The position numbers and the translations under genes are program-made. Under the pieces are notes generated by a model, which was not told the origin of the DNA, did no database searches, and saw nothing but the letters and a program-made list of their open reading frames with translations. Shown one piece after another: positions 43,115-53,356 of a stretch of 64,000 nucleotides of DNA (position 1 is the first letter of the stretch; each line of letters begins with the position of its first letter). The stretch comes from Rheinheimera hassiensis. GTDB lineage: Bacteria; Pseudomonadota; Gammaproteobacteria; Enterobacterales; Alteromonadaceae. The stretch covers positions 310,001-374,000 of the forward strand of contig NZ_JAKUJZ010000005.1 of NCBI RefSeq assembly GCF_022436675.1, read 5' to 3'.

Positions 43115-43486
43115 TTAGTCTGGCTCCTGTATCAGTGTCGTTTTCAATACCAGGCTACTGTAACCGGCATAAAAAAGCCTGCTGTCTGAGTAAGCTGCAG
43201 TGTCAACCTGTATCACTTCACACTGCACAGCACCACCAGACCAGGCAGCATAGCTTGCCGGACAAGCTGTCATTGTTCGGCTTACGGCAGCAGCCTCGTC
43301 GGTCAGCGCGTTAAGCACAGCTATATGTTGTGCCAATGCTTCTTGTGCAGTTTGCAACTGTTGTTGCCCGGCATAAGCTGTTTTGTGACTTAACTGGCTA
43401 ACCAATAGCATGGCTGAGATCAGCAAGCTCATCACCAACAGAAATACCAGCGCCATAATAAGCACCATGCCCTTGTGTGTTGTCAT
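43115..43486 (-). CDS. pilX: PilX-type minor pilin (second cluster)
   Basis: 123-aa prepilin-like protein: short leader MTTHKG followed by MVLIMALVFLLVMSLL, the PilX form with no Glu at +5. It overlaps pilW by four bases (ATGA) and is followed by mini-PilY1 with a 1-bp gap. About 50 residues shorter than the first-cluster PilX. Confidence 0.8.
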   Translation of the reverse strand: MTTHKGMVLIMALVFLLVMSLLISAMLLVSQLSHKTAYAGQQQLQTAQEALAQHIAVLNALTDEAAAVSRTMTACPASYAAWSGGAVQCEVIQVDTAAYSDSRLFYAGYSSLVLKTTLIQEPD

Positions 43487-44448
43487 GAGCCCTCCTGCAG
43501 CGCAGCATTCTGGAAAAAGATACTACTGCTAACCAACAACCTGCGGTAATGGTCACCTGGCGCAATAAACTCTGAGCCGCCCATATCATAGCGCTGATTG
43601 TTGATATAACCGGGATCAGGCTGGCGGGCGCGAAGCAGCACATAATAACGGATGCTGATAATACGGCTGTTTTTTTGCCACCAGAAATCTGCAGCCATCT
43701 GCTGGGTTGGCAAAAAATAATTCAACTGACCATTCAGGTTAGTGTCAACACCGAACTCAAAATGCATACGTTCAACGCCATCAAGTACAGAGTCAGTACT
43801 GATAGTGGCGCTACCAGCCTGATTTCTGGCCAAACGCTTGCGCATCAGCACAGGCACGGTATTACCGTCTACACGCTGCAACTGCAGATAAAACACCAGA
43901 TGCTGATAAGGAAAATAATCATAGGCGGCGTTAAGCCCGGGGCTGTTGCCGTCAACAAAGCGGCTGTGTTGCCAATCTGTCTCCAGATAAAATCGGTTTT
44001 GTCTCATTTCTGTTGGAATGGTCAGTTGGCCAACAAGCCGCTTTACCTGTAATAGTTCACTATCAGGTATGGTTTGAGTTATACAATTCAGCTGGCGCCC
44101 GGCAGCAGTGCGGCTGGCATACAAAGTGACAAAGTTGCGCCCGGCCTGAGGAAAGCTACCACTATCAAGCGCATCTTCAACACAATCGGGTGCCGGAGAA
44201 GCCGGCATTGGTGACGTAACAGCCAGCATAGGGTCGGCTCTGCCGCCCCAGAAACCGGTATTAGTCAATTCATTCTGAAACAAGCTCATTACCAGTTGCG
44301 CATTCTGTTGCAATTCAGATAATTGCTGGGCCTGTTTGACAGAGCGGCTTAAACTGCTAAAGGCGGTTAGCACCATGCTGAGTAAAAACAGTGCCAGCAG
44401 CATAGCAATAAGTAATTCCGTTAACGTAAAACCCGCAAGTCGGCGCAC
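43483..44448 (-). CDS. pilW: PilW-type minor pilin (second cluster)
   Basis: 321-aa prepilin: from the GTG at 44448, a short leader RRLAG is followed by FTLTELLIAMLLALFLLSM. GTG is chosen because GGAGGTAACT lies just before it and the pilV stop is 2 bp away; a longer reading to 44505 would place 19 extra residues over pilV. The body is the large beta domain of the PilW family. Translation probably coupled to pilV. Confidence 0.83.
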   Translation of the reverse strand: MRRLAGFTLTELLIAMLLALFLLSMVLTAFSSLSRSVKQAQQLSELQQNAQLVMSLFQNELTNTGFWGGRADPMLAVTSPMPASPAPDCVEDALDSGSFPQAGRNFVTLYASRTAAGRQLNCITQTIPDSELLQVKRLVGQLTIPTEMRQNRFYLETDWQHSRFVDGNSPGLNAAYDYFPYQHLVFYLQLQRVDGNTVPVLMRKRLARNQAGSATISTDSVLDGVERMHFEFGVDTNLNGQLNYFLPTQQMAADFWWQKNSRIISIRYYVLLRARQPDPGYINNQRYDMGGSEFIAPGDHYRRLLVSSSIFFQNAALQEGS

Positions 44449-44450
44449 AG

Positions 44451-44945
44451 TTACCTCCAGCGGCTTTGTACTGTAAAGCCACTTCTGCCAGCACCCGCTG
44501 CACAAGACTGACCTGCTGGCTCGGCAGAAAATGCCCTTTGCTGCCAGCTAACGTCCAGCCTTACGCCAGCCCCTTGTGACTGCAGACAAAATTCAGGATC
44601 ATAAAGGCCAGCACCATGTTGTGGCTGTAATTGGGAAAACAAGTGATGTAACTGCGCATCTGCCAGTTGCTCTGCAGAACAAAATGTTGGAGGGGTACAT
44701 ACGGGAATCACAGGTAGCTCGGTATATCGGGTAACGCGCTGGCCGACAGTAGCACTCAAACTCTGATTAGCTCTTAACTCATTGAGTAAACCATAACTCA
44801 GCGCTACAGCCTGGGTTCGCTGTGTAGCATCCTGCACCTGACGTAACGCCACTGTTTGTGCAGCCAGGATGCCTAACAAGCCCACTTTTAAAACCAGCAG
44901 AGTAACTAATACTTCAACCAGGCTAAATCCATGTTGTAACCGCAT
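44451..44945 (-). CDS. pilV: PilV-type minor pilin (second cluster)
   Basis: 164-aa prepilin: leader MRLQHG, then FSLVEVLVTLLVLKVGLLGILAAQ with Glu at +5. It is the first gene of the second cluster, 74 bp after the end of the first-cluster pilE, with no obvious terminator between, so both clusters could be read as one long transcript. Confidence 0.85.
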   Translation of the reverse strand: MRLQHGFSLVEVLVTLLVLKVGLLGILAAQTVALRQVQDATQRTQAVALSYGLLNELRANQSLSATVGQRVTRYTELPVIPVCTPPTFCSAEQLADAQLHHLFSQLQPQHGAGLYDPEFCLQSQGAGVRLDVSWQQRAFSAEPAGQSCAAGAGRSGFTVQSRWR

Positions 44946-45019
44946 ATCCGTATGCCCAAGGCCATTAACTTAACCTTAAAGTTACAACATTATTTCAAAA
45001 GATCAAATTTAATTCTAAA

Positions 45020-45445
45020 TTACCAGCATTGCCTTACATCTGCTACCACAAAACCACCATTAGCGCCCCTACGTCCGGCTTGATTGAGTATAAGTACGCC
45101 ACATTCATCTGTGGCCTGGCTGCCAATTGGCGTAGCATTCAGAGTGTATGTTCTGGCGGCCTGATCTGACACAGCAACAGTGTAACGCGTGTCAATATCG
45201 TTTATGCACTGCAAAGCCGGTATCTCAATCCCCTCATAGCTGAAAGATGCCGTGTAACTGCGCTCCATAAACTGAGAGAGTTCTGTAAGGCAAGCTACAG
45301 CCGCGGCTCTGTTTGAACGCTGCACGTGGCCTTGATAGGAGGGGTAGGCAATTGTAGCGAGAATACCAACAATAGCCACTACCACCATTAACTCAATAAG
45401 AGTTACCCCTTTTTGTCTGCGTTTTATGTTCATATATTTGCTCAT
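45020..45445 (-). CDS. pilE: Type IV pilin-like protein PilE (first cluster)
   Basis: 141-aa prepilin: leader [13 protein letters not shown], then [25 protein letters not shown] with Glu at +5 and Val at +1. Overlaps pilY1 by four bases (ATGA); a second Met at residue 5 could also be the start. Cysteines near the end give the C-terminal disulphide. In Pseudomonas PilE is a minor pilin in the priming complex. Confidence 0.9.
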   Translation of the reverse strand: MSKYMNIKRRQKGVTLIELMVVVAIVGILATIAYPSYQGHVQRSNRAAAVACLTELSQFMERSYTASFSYEGIEIPALQCINDIDTRYTVAVSDQAARTYTLNATPIGSQATDECGVLILNQAGRRGANGGFVVADVRQCW

Positions 45446-48400
45446 TGGTTTGTCAGCTCACGCCAGGATACCCTGCCCTGTAAAAAGTTCGGAGCGACGT
45501 TGATAACACGTCTGCGGGTATCCGCTAAACTAGTCGCCAAACTGGCCGTGCCATCGTTATTATTAAACACTACAGGCTCGCTGGGCATACCATCAAAACG
45601 CATGCCAGATACTGGCGCATTAGTTCCATTCACACTCAGCCCATCATCACCATCAATGTCACCATCTCCATTACGGTCGAAATACATATAATTAAGTCGG
45701 CTGCCGGTATAAGGGCTTACCGCCATAACCCAGCCACTCCCTTGCGGGTTACAATCATTATCACCAGGCGCTATTGTATTTATAATCAAGCTATTACCTA
45801 CAATCTGCGGCCTATTAACAATACGTTCCCGGGCGTCGCTCAGGTCAATATACCAGCCTCTTGCTCCGGCCATATCATGTGGCTCGCCGGGCTCAATCAC
45901 TCGTGCATTATCCTGCTGAGCAATAATCTCGCGCTGTTTTAGTTCTGATCTGTTGTTAATAACCAAGCCATCTCGGATACCGTACCAGGTGTTTGCATCA
46001 CTGCGTAACGGATCCTCTGCAGCTAGCATTTTCCCGGTACCAAAAAATACCCATAAATAGCCAGTTGCCGGCTCTGAAGATAGTGAGATACCACCAGTAA
46101 CAGGTTGTGGATTGCCATTCCTATCCGCTGCAGTAAATAAAGGCGCACCGTTATAAGCCACATTCCACATCGCCGGATTACTCGAAGACAAATCAAACTT
46201 CCATATATTGCCCAGAATGTCGCCAGCGAAAAACCAGTCAATATTACCATCGCCATTACGGTCCCAGCCTTCTATCTGTCCGACACCATTAGGCACACCA
46301 CTGTTCGCTTCCAACCTTTTGATAATATTGCCATTTTCAAGGTCGATAACCAGCAAACCTGCTTTGTTGCTGCTGTTATTATAGCCATAACCGGCTATTG
46401 CGGCCCACTTGCCATTATTCAGCCTGGCAATCACAGGTTTATTAGTGGTAATACCTAACTCAGGGTAGCGTTTATCCCATAGCACTTTCGTGGCGCCATC
46501 ACTGACCAGCCCTTGCGGACTAGACACATCAATGGCAAATAAGCTGTCTCCGCCACGGCCAAGAGAGCCAAGCAGAATTGAACGCCAACTGCTATTAATA
46601 TAAGCATCAAAGATTACCGGCGAGCCATCAACATAATACTTGTGCTGATAATCTATGCTGGCAAACGCAGCCAGATCAGCGCTTGCGGTTAATATTTGCT
46701 TAGGCACATAGGCCATAATTTCGGTGCCAGTATTACCATTAAACGCATGTAACATACCGTCATTAGCGCCAACATAAATAACCGGCGTTCTGCTACTGTT
46801 GGTAGCAAAGAATTCTCTGTAGCTGCTGGCGCCATCCCAATTGTACCGCTGATAATCACGGTTAACCGGCACACCAACGTAGGCAGGAGACGAGTTAGCA
46901 ATATCGCCCATTAAAGACACTCTGCGGCGAAACTGCGCATTTGTGCCAACTTCTAAACTCCGGTCTCCCCGCAGATAATTTACCAAATTTGTTTTACCAC
47001 TTAACGCATTCCCATCCGCGGTCACATTTTCCGCGGTAAAAGCAGTCGCAGTACCGTTATTTTTACCAAATAAGATATTGCGTGCGACTGGTACCGGGAA
47101 GTTTGACTCCCATACAGGTGTACTTATATCTTTGATATTAAAAGATTTAAGCGAACCGCTCCATTCACCAGAGTTAAAGCTACCCTGATAAATAAAGTTG
47201 TCTGCCTGTAATGATGTGGTTGTACCGGCAAGGTTAGAGGCAGAAGCCACCCGCTCAATAATCGCATTTAGTGTACGCTCTAACTGGATGGCAAAATCGT
47301 CAGGCTTATCTGCTGTGAAGAAACCTCCGCGGCTATTAACAGAAGCATGCAGTAAGTCATCTATCTTGGCGCTATTTTTCGCCGCCTCATTACCGGCAAA
47401 AGGGCTATCCCAGCTAACACTGTCATTATTATTAATCGCGGCAAAAGCTGTTGCCGGATTAACTTTACCAATAACGCCCAAGCCAATGCCAAAGGTAACC
47501 ATATGCTGCCAGAACGCTGGGTTAATCGTACTGGTAGGAACGCGGTTATCTAAATTAGTACGTAAGTCATTCTTCCAGTACTTCATAGCAACATCAGCCA
47601 GGGTCGTACTATGCCCATCAGAGAAAGGTGCAGTGGCTGTATATTGGTAATTGCCTCCGGTATCACCTAATGGCCGTAAGATTGTATTGCCTGCCGAACC
47701 ATCCTGATTGCCAACATTTGAAGCGGTATCACCATCAGACCAATAACCATCCGTCATTAATATCGTAAAGCTTTGCCGGCACGATATATGGTCTATTGAT
47801 TGCTCACTACCTGAGCCCGGATTAACTCCCCACGGGCCCCGGCTATCAGTGCGGGAAAAATAACGCCCTGCCGCATCCAGTGCAGTGAGCAACGGCGTAC
47901 CCGCAGCAGGTACATCCCTGCCGTAAAGATCAGAGTAGAAATTGTTCTTGGCAGCATCTTTAAACTCGCGCACACCTCTGACAACTACGCCGGTGTTTAC
48001 ACCGTCAATCGACGAGCTGTCTTTGTTCAGCGCACCAAAGCCTACACGCATTTTCTCAGATTGACCGACAAAAGCGCGGCCAATGCCTGCCCGGCTGGTT
48101 AAAATACGCGAGCGGTGATAAGTGTACCAGTTGGCAAAATTTTGCATCTCCTGGTTATAACTACACACACCTGCAGAGCAATCTGTTCGTTTATCACGGC
48201 CATGACCGCTGTACGAAGCTGTACTGCTTTTAATTTCAATTTTTGTATAGTTGTTCCATTGCCAGGCACTACCACTATTAAGGTAAAAATAAGTTGCCGG
48301 CCAGAAACTACGGTTATTGGTGTCATAGCTACAACTACCGCTGGAGTTACATTTATACCAGCGATTGCTATTGTAACGACCATTGTTACGGGTTAAATCC

Positions 48401-48876
48401 CGGGCAACTGAGTTCGCGGTATCCGCCGAAGGACAGGTGCCAGTGGCCATAGGGTTATGCCAGGCACAAGCCGGTGCTGCATTAGGGAAGCTGGTGCCAT
48501 CAGCCCTGACCCAGGGTTTATAAGTTACGGCAGGATCATAGTAGCTTTTATTGTTTTGAGCAGAACGGGTAAATGCATTGTACGCTTCGCCGTCTTCTAC
48601 CGTAGGGACATAGTTGTTGTAGTCACTTGAGCCGTATACACCGTTTGCCCGTGGAAAAATATAGCGCTTATCTGAAAACATAATTTCATCTGGCAGCAGT
48701 TCGAACTGCATTGAGCCTGAGTCATCAATAATAAACATAATATTGGGTGGTACTGCGCTGCCTGTTTGTAGCGGAATATCCGATATCTCAATCGCCGCAT
48801 GCGCTGTCGCAGCGCCAAACAGTAAACCTGCAATAAAAGCGAACCTGAAAGAACGATTAAACCTGAATTTACTCAT
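45442..48876 (-). CDS. pilY1: PilY1, pilus tip adhesin and mechanosensor
   Basis: 1144-aa secreted protein with a signal peptide (1-28). Von Willebrand type A domain with the MIDAS motif D52-x-SGS (52-55). Central region leads into the C-terminal beta-propeller with calcium loops including one at about 1067-1079 ([13 protein letters not shown]) and another about residue 875 (DRNGDGNID). PilY1 sits at the pilus tip, senses surface contact and controls retraction; the MIDAS domain senses force in Pseudomonas. Ninth-tenths the usual organisation and length (P. aeruginosa PilY1 about 1160 aa). Sits between pilX and pilE in a fimU-type operon. Confidence 0.93.
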   Translation of the reverse strand: MSKFRFNRSFRFAFIAGLLFGAATAHAAIEISDIPLQTGSAVPPNIMFIIDDSGSMQFELLPDEIMFSDKRYIFPRANGVYGSSDYNNYVPTVEDGEAYNAFTRSAQNNKSYYDPAVTYKPWVRADGTSFPNAAPACAWHNPMATGTCPSADTANSVARDLTRNNGRYNSNRWYKCNSSGSCSYDTNNRSFWPATYFYLNSGSAWQWNNYTKIEIKSSTASYSGHGRDKRTDCSAGVCSYNQEMQNFANWYTYHRSRILTSRAGIGRAFVGQSEKMRVGFGALNKDSSSIDGVNTGVVVRGVREFKDAAKNNFYSDLYGRDVPAAGTPLLTALDAAGRYFSRTDSRGPWGVNPGSGSEQSIDHISCRQSFTILMTDGYWSDGDTASNVGNQDGSAGNTILRPLGDTGGNYQYTATAPFSDGHSTTLADVAMKYWKNDLRTNLDNRVPTSTINPAFWQHMVTFGIGLGVIGKVNPATAFAAINNNDSVSWDSPFAGNEAAKNSAKIDDLLHASVNSRGGFFTADKPDDFAIQLERTLNAIIERVASASNLAGTTTSLQADNFIYQGSFNSGEWSGSLKSFNIKDISTPVWESNFPVPVARNILFGKNNGTATAFTAENVTADGNALSGKTNLVNYLRGDRSLEVGTNAQFRRRVSLMGDIANSSPAYVGVPVNRDYQRYNWDGASSYREFFATNSSRTPVIYVGANDGMLHAFNGNTGTEIMAYVPKQILTASADLAAFASIDYQHKYYVDGSPVIFDAYINSSWRSILLGSLGRGGDSLFAIDVSSPQGLVSDGATKVLWDKRYPELGITTNKPVIARLNNGKWAAIAGYGYNNSSNKAGLLVIDLENGNIIKRLEANSGVPNGVGQIEGWDRNGDGNIDWFFAGDILGNIWKFDLSSSNPAMWNVAYNGAPLFTAADRNGNPQPVTGGISLSSEPATGYLWVFFGTGKMLAAEDPLRSDANTWYGIRDGLVINNRSELKQREIIAQQDNARVIEPGEPHDMAGARGWYIDLSDARERIVNRPQIVGNSLIINTIAPGDNDCNPQGSGWVMAVSPYTGSRLNYMYFDRNGDGDIDGDDGLSVNGTNAPVSGMRFDGMPSEPVVFNNNDGTASLATSLADTRRRVINVAPNFLQGRVSWRELTNQ

Positions 48877-48886
48877 AAATACTTCC

Positions 48887-49405
48887 TCAGCGACGCCAAA
48901 TGGTTTGCAAGGTCACTTCTGCCCGCCCTGGCGTTGCAGGAACTCTGGCAGTAATACGAAAAGTCGGTTCTTTACATCCGGCTGGCGGGTTATTTGCCTG
49001 TCTGTCGCACTCAGGCGGAAATACCCAGTCGCCCATATATTCAATAATATAACTGGCCGGATTAGCCATATCATCGTTCATCGCAGGTGCCTGGACCCAG
49101 GTTACAACCTGGCCTGGTGCCCAACGATCCGGTAGTAATGGGTCAGGAATGTTATACACCCCGGCATTATTGATTAAGCCTATCGGGCCAGCGGGCAGCG
49201 GAGCCGCCTGAAGTAAACGCTCAGCAACCAGCAACGCAGCCTCTGCTTGCTGTAATGCTAACTGCCGGTCATGCAAATTACCGGTCATTTTTTCCTGTAC
49301 CGTTGTGCGCTTCATATTACTGACAGCCAACAGTGTAATGGCCAGCAAAAGTAGCAAACTGACAACCAAAGCAACACCATGCTGTTTACCTAAGCGACTT
49401 TGCAT
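48887..49405 (-). CDS. pilX: PilX-type minor pilin (first cluster)
   Basis: 172-aa protein: leader MQSRLGKQHG then VALVVSLLLLLAITLLAVS, with no Glu at +5 as in PilX. Directly upstream of pilY1 (10 bp) and after pilW (9 bp), in the expected V-W-X-Y1-E order. A minor pilin linked to PilY1 in the priming complex. Confidence 0.9.
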   Translation of the reverse strand: MQSRLGKQHGVALVVSLLLLLAITLLAVSNMKRTTVQEKMTGNLHDRQLALQQAEAALLVAERLLQAAPLPAGPIGLINNAGVYNIPDPLLPDRWAPGQVVTWVQAPAMNDDMANPASYIIEYMGDWVFPPECDRQANNPPAGCKEPTFRITARVPATPGRAEVTLQTIWRR

Positions 49406-49414
49406 AATTAAACC

Positions 49415-50368
49415 CTAGTTGCGTAAAGTAACTAAAAAGTTGATTGTTCTGACGTTGTCAGGCACGTTTTGTCCCTGAAACACAGCGTTGTCGAGGGTAA
49501 CAGTGACATTCACTGCAATAATTGACTCCCACTGCCCTGCTGCTGTTACGGTTGCAGCCTGCTGAAACAAACCGTTGTTACGGTTAAGATAGGAAAACTG
49601 TAAGTTAGCCACGCCAAATAGCACCTCTTCATTAATCTGCGTATTGCCAACTAACGAAGCCCGATACAAAGACATAACATTGTCATCACTGCGGCTGGGG
49701 GCAACAAACCAGGCAATAGACTCAAAGCGCATCAGAACGCCGTTATTAGTAAAATTTCGCGCCTCAGCTAACCCCGGGACCCACACCGCCGGATCGACAA
49801 AACCAAGATTAGCCTCGCTGTTAAGGCCACTGACATTGTGCGTAACACTGGTAGCACCAGCCTCGCTTACCTGAAAAATACTGGATAAGCTTTCATCGCA
49901 GGCAATGGCTATTTCTCCGGCCGCTAAAACCGGATTGCCGTTTAACGAGATTACTGCGCCATTGTAATTACTGATCGTATTACTGGCGCCAGAGCCAAAC
50001 ATCAGCCGTATGGCCTCAGTGCCAACTCTTGGTGACAAGCCATTAATTTGCGCAACGGGTGAAGCAAACCCCTGCATACCGCCCGCAGCGTTCCAATCGG
50101 CCCATGCCGGCCGGACTCCCAATATGGCAATAATATTTGATACCCGCTCATTATTGCTGCAACCAGAAAAACCGGCGTTGCGGATATCCTGCGACATCAA
50201 TTGGAAACTCAACCTGGCTATGCTCTGCATATCACTTATTGCAGCATTCGCCCTGCTGGTAGTCTGATTGGCTATAAATACCCCTATAGCACCGCCCAAA
50301 ACCAATAATCCCAGCACCATGGCAATCATTAATTCAACAAGCGAAAAACCTCTGACAATACTCTTCAT
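49415..50368 (-). CDS. pilW: PilW-type minor pilin (first cluster)
   Basis: 317-aa prepilin: leader MKSIVRG, then FSLVELMIAMVLGLLVLGGAIGVFI with Glu at +5. Large beta domain follows. Overlaps the pilV stop by four bases (ATGA). Confidence 0.9.
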   Translation of the reverse strand: MKSIVRGFSLVELMIAMVLGLLVLGGAIGVFIANQTTSRANAAISDMQSIARLSFQLMSQDIRNAGFSGCSNNERVSNIIAILGVRPAWADWNAAGGMQGFASPVAQINGLSPRVGTEAIRLMFGSGASNTISNYNGAVISLNGNPVLAAGEIAIACDESLSSIFQVSEAGATSVTHNVSGLNSEANLGFVDPAVWVPGLAEARNFTNNGVLMRFESIAWFVAPSRSDDNVMSLYRASLVGNTQINEEVLFGVANLQFSYLNRNNGLFQQAATVTAAGQWESIIAVNVTVTLDNAVFQGQNVPDNVRTINFLVTLRN

Positions 50369-50781
50369 GGCATCACCTGAGTTACAATAGAATGCTGGGC
50401 ATTTAACCGCTCGTCCCCCCAGGCAATCGTGACGGTGTATCTATCCCCTTCCCAGGTGACAACCGGGCAGGTGTCTTCCCGGGTTGCCTGTTTCACATCC
50501 TGCACCCAGCCGGCAGTGCCTAATTGCACACTACCAACACAGTCGCTAAAAGCATAGTTTCCCAGTCTGGCCGCTTCTGGGTTGGCTCTTAACAACTCAG
50601 CCAGTGTATCAGTGAGAATAACGGCCATGGTTTTCTCAAGCGAGCTGTTAGTATTGCGCATACTCGAGGTTTGTAATGCCGCAACACCTAATAAACCAAT
50701 TCCCAGTACTAACACAGATACCAGCACCTCCAGCAGAGAAACGCCCCGCTGTTTATTAAAAGTGTGAACACCATTGTTCAT
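50365..50781 (-). CDS. pilV: PilV-type minor pilin (first cluster)
   Basis: 138-aa prepilin: leader MNNGVHTFNKQRG, then VSLLEVLVSVLVLGIGLLGVAAL with Glu at +5. Twelve bases after the end of fimU, so probably the same transcript. Confidence 0.9.
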   Translation of the reverse strand: MNNGVHTFNKQRGVSLLEVLVSVLVLGIGLLGVAALQTSSMRNTNSSLEKTMAVILTDTLAELLRANPEAARLGNYAFSDCVGSVQLGTAGWVQDVKQATREDTCPVVTWEGDRYTVTIAWGDERLNAQHSIVTQVMP

Positions 50782-50792
50782 ATTATTTTCCC

Positions 50793-51407
50793 CTAAGCCG
50801 GATTTGCGGGTGCCGGACAGTTTTGTCCTGCACTGGCACTGACAACCCGCGTCCGGCCCCCAGAGTGCATCTCAATATCCCGGATATTTTCCGACAACGT
50901 TATGTTGGGTAAACAAACCCGCAAAACACCATTTAACGGGTTGTTAGCGTTACCACTTCTTATTAACCCCTGAGGGCTAAAACGCAAAGAATGCCCAACA
51001 CCACCTAAGACAGCATCGGCAACATTACTGCTGGACAACATAACCAGCCGCTCAGACTTAATGATACCTGTTGCAACTACGGTAACATCTGTAGTGCCCC
51101 TCACCAGCCAGCCTTGCCAACCCGCAGCAGGCGGGGCTGAACAATTTTCTCCGTCTGTTGTATGACAAAACACTATACTTTCATTTCGCTTAATGGCTTC
51201 AGTGCGTGCCAGAATAAGCACGGCCAGCACCTCATTAGCCTGAGCCGTTAAACGATTACTGTTTATAAGATTGGTAAAAGAGGGTACTGCCACAGCCATC
51301 ACAATGGCGAGCACCGCCACCGTTACCATCAACTCGACCAGCGTAAAGCCGTGTTGCAGCCGTAGCGATAAAATAGAATTGGAATATTGATTTCTTTCAG
51401 CAGTTAT
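50793..51407 (-). CDS. fimU: FimU-type minor pilin (GspH family)
   Basis: 204-aa prepilin. ATG at 51407 gives a leader of about 21 residues ending LQHG, then FTLVELMVTVAVLAIVMAVAVPS with Glu at +5; an earlier TTG would make it longer. The C-terminal region contains GGRTRV, another GRxR-like sequence. FimU is the first protein of the minor-pilin priming complex in Pseudomonas; here it is the first gene of the fimU-pilE operon, right after the algR gene. Confidence 0.86.
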   Translation of the reverse strand: MTAERNQYSNSILSLRLQHGFTLVELMVTVAVLAIVMAVAVPSFTNLINSNRLTAQANEVLAVLILARTEAIKRNESIVFCHTTDGENCSAPPAAGWQGWLVRGTTDVTVVATGIIKSERLVMLSSSNVADAVLGGVGHSLRFSPQGLIRSGNANNPLNGVLRVCLPNITLSENIRDIEMHSGGRTRVVSASAGQNCPAPANPA

Positions 51408-51513
51408 CATTAGGGTAAAGTCTCTGCAAATACCAGGCGCAATTTGATTTATCAACTTTACGCTAATGCTTAAACAACCGGCATGGTTTTCACGACAGGC
51501 GGTGTCATTGCCA

Positions 51514-51522
51514 GACCAACGG
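51514..51522 (-). promoter_or_regulatory. Candidate AlgR binding site upstream of fimU
   Basis: On the minus strand the sequence is ACCGTTGGTC, differing by one base from the Pseudomonas AlgR site ACCGTTCGTC. It lies about 107 bp before the fimU start and 12 bp after the algR stop. In P. aeruginosa AlgR directly activates fimU-pilE, so the placement is suggestive. Confidence 0.5.
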
Positions 51523-51533
51523 TAAACTGATAA

Positions 51534-52238
51534 TTAAGACATATTGCTACGGATATTAGCTACTTCGCGCCGGCTTACTTCCAGCTTCTCGCTGCACCCT
51601 GCCAGTACCACCCAATGTTTACCATTGGCACTAATTAAGCGCTGAAAGTGGGCTTTATTGATCATGGTACTGCGATGAATTCGTAACAGCTTGTCCGGGT
51701 ACAATTGCTGCAACTGCACCAGGCTCTGCTCAATTATTGCCTCGCCCTTGCCAAATACCATCCGCACATATTTATCTTCAGCACTGAAGTAAAGCACGTC
51801 TTTGAGGTCTATCTGACGTTTTATCCCTGCTTGTATGTAACTTAACTTTGGCTCAGCGGTTTTGCGCTCCAGATGAGCGCGGGTCTGAGTACCTAAGCGT
51901 TGCAGCGCCTGTGCCAGCCGCTCTGGCGATACCGGCTTTAGCATGTAGTCGGCCGGGCCAGCCTGATATGCGTCCAGCGCGTGTTGCGGATGGGCAGTCA
52001 CAAAAATAACCGCAGGCGGTGTCGCCAGCGCCAGAATATCTGTTGCCAGAGAAATACCATCCGCCCCTGGCATGGCAATATCCAGTAATAGTAAGTCAGG
52101 CTGTAAGGCATAGATAAGTTGCATAGCCTGTGCGGCATTTACGGCTTCGCCGACACAATGATATCCGTTTTGTTGTGCCAGTAAACGCTTTAGTCTGGCA
52201 CGGGCAAGAGGCTCATCGTCAACAATAAGTACTTTCAT
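51534..52238 (-). CDS. algR: LytTR-type response regulator AlgR
   Basis: 234-aa regulator: receiver domain (about 1-120, Asp in LLLLDIAMPG, Lys in PADYMLKP) and C-terminal LytTR DNA-binding domain (about 135-230, with KYVRMVFGKG and RIHRSTMINK). Overlaps the kinase stop by four bases (ATGA). The start at 52238 is chosen because the preceding codon is TTG. The proximity to fimU supports a role in pilus gene control, as in Pseudomonas. Confidence 0.9.
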   Translation of the reverse strand: MKVLIVDDEPLARARLKRLLAQQNGYHCVGEAVNAAQAMQLIYALQPDLLLLDIAMPGADGISLATDILALATPPAVIFVTAHPQHALDAYQAGPADYMLKPVSPERLAQALQRLGTQTRAHLERKTAEPKLSYIQAGIKRQIDLKDVLYFSAEDKYVRMVFGKGEAIIEQSLVQLQQLYPDKLLRIHRSTMINKAHFQRLISANGKHWVVLAGCSEKLEVSRREVANIRSNMS

Positions 52239-53266
52239 CAACTGCCCTCTTTGGGTAACACCAGCTTGATCCTGAACCGGCCTTCGCTGGTTGCACTGAG
52301 TAACTGTGCTCCGCTGCCATAATGTAATTGCAAGCGCTGGCGAATATTGTCCAGTGCAATGCCATTACCGGCCTTTTGGCTGCCCGGCTGCCCAAGCGGA
52401 TTAGTAATGACAATACTGACAGATTGCCTGCTTTCTACCAGTGTAAGATGCAGCCTGGCTTGCTCAGCACAATTTTCCACTCCATGGCGCACAGCATTTT
52501 CCAGCAAAGGCTGAATAGTAAGCGCCGGCAGGCTAAGCTCAGGAATATGTTCGGGTAAATCCCACTGCACTGTCATACGCTGGCCTAAACGCCATTGTTC
52601 AAGCGACAAATATTGCTCAGACAACCTTAATTCATCGGCAAGAGATACTGTTTGGCCAGCATTTAGCGCGGCCCGGAACAAAGCTGATAAATTGAGCAGC
52701 GCCTGCTCTGCTGCATTGGGGTCAACCTGCGTAAGCTCTGCTACGGTGTTCAGGCTGTTAAATAAAAAATGTGGTTCTATGCGGGCTTGTAAGGCGTTTA
52801 ATTCGGCCCGGCTTTGCGCCCGGATCTGCTGATTACGCTCTGTATGAATAATAAAAAACTGTATCGCTATAACTGCAATAATCAGGCTAATCATCATATT
52901 AGCCAATACAAATGCCGGTAAACTCTGTGACATATGTGGGCTTTGGCTGGCAAGCCAGGAATGGGCAATAACGCTGACGAGGATAGTGGCAACTTCAAAC
53001 AGCGCAATGCAGCTAATCAGCATGGCTGCAGGCTGCAGGCGGTTAAGTTGCCGTCTTAGCTGGCAAAAACATACGGTGGTAAGTAAGGCCACCCAATGCA
53101 CAAATACACTGATAAGCCCCAGCCTATGCCAGGGATCAGCAGCTATGCCAGGAGCAAATGCTAAAACCACCGACATAGCCTGCGCCATTACCAGCAACCG
53201 CAGCACAAAACGGCCATGGCACAGATAGGGAAATTCCAGCGCGGGTAAAGCCCGGTTTATTTGCAT
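52238..53266 (-). CDS. algZ: Histidine kinase AlgZ/FimS (LytS-type)
   Basis: 342-aa inner-membrane kinase: several membrane segments in the first 150 residues, then a histidine-kinase domain with the PHFLFNSLN box and PLLENAVRHG, the LytS/AlgZ type. The ATG at 53266 is preferred since it begins MQINRALPALEFPYLCHGRFVLRLL, the conserved family N-terminus; the longer reading to 53323 has no support. Paired with AlgR. Confidence 0.88.
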   Translation of the reverse strand: MQINRALPALEFPYLCHGRFVLRLLVMAQAMSVVLAFAPGIAADPWHRLGLISVFVHWVALLTTVCFCQLRRQLNRLQPAAMLISCIALFEVATILVSVIAHSWLASQSPHMSQSLPAFVLANMMISLIIAVIAIQFFIIHTERNQQIRAQSRAELNALQARIEPHFLFNSLNTVAELTQVDPNAAEQALLNLSALFRAALNAGQTVSLADELRLSEQYLSLEQWRLGQRMTVQWDLPEHIPELSLPALTIQPLLENAVRHGVENCAEQARLHLTLVESRQSVSIVITNPLGQPGSQKAGNGIALDNIRQRLQLHYGSGAQLLSATSEGRFRIKLVLPKEGS

Positions 53267-53356
53267 AAGCTTGCCTGACTGATTAACTGCCAAGCAGCAT
53301 ACTATAACAACACGGGCAAACAAATAAGGCTGAGCACGCTAAGTGTCAGCCTGGTA

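Noticed and set aside
46900..47000. RGD sequence in PilY1 as an integrin-binding site
   Set aside because: It lies in the conserved LRGDRS segment common to PilY1 proteins, including those of free-living bacteria, so a host-binding role cannot be claimed.
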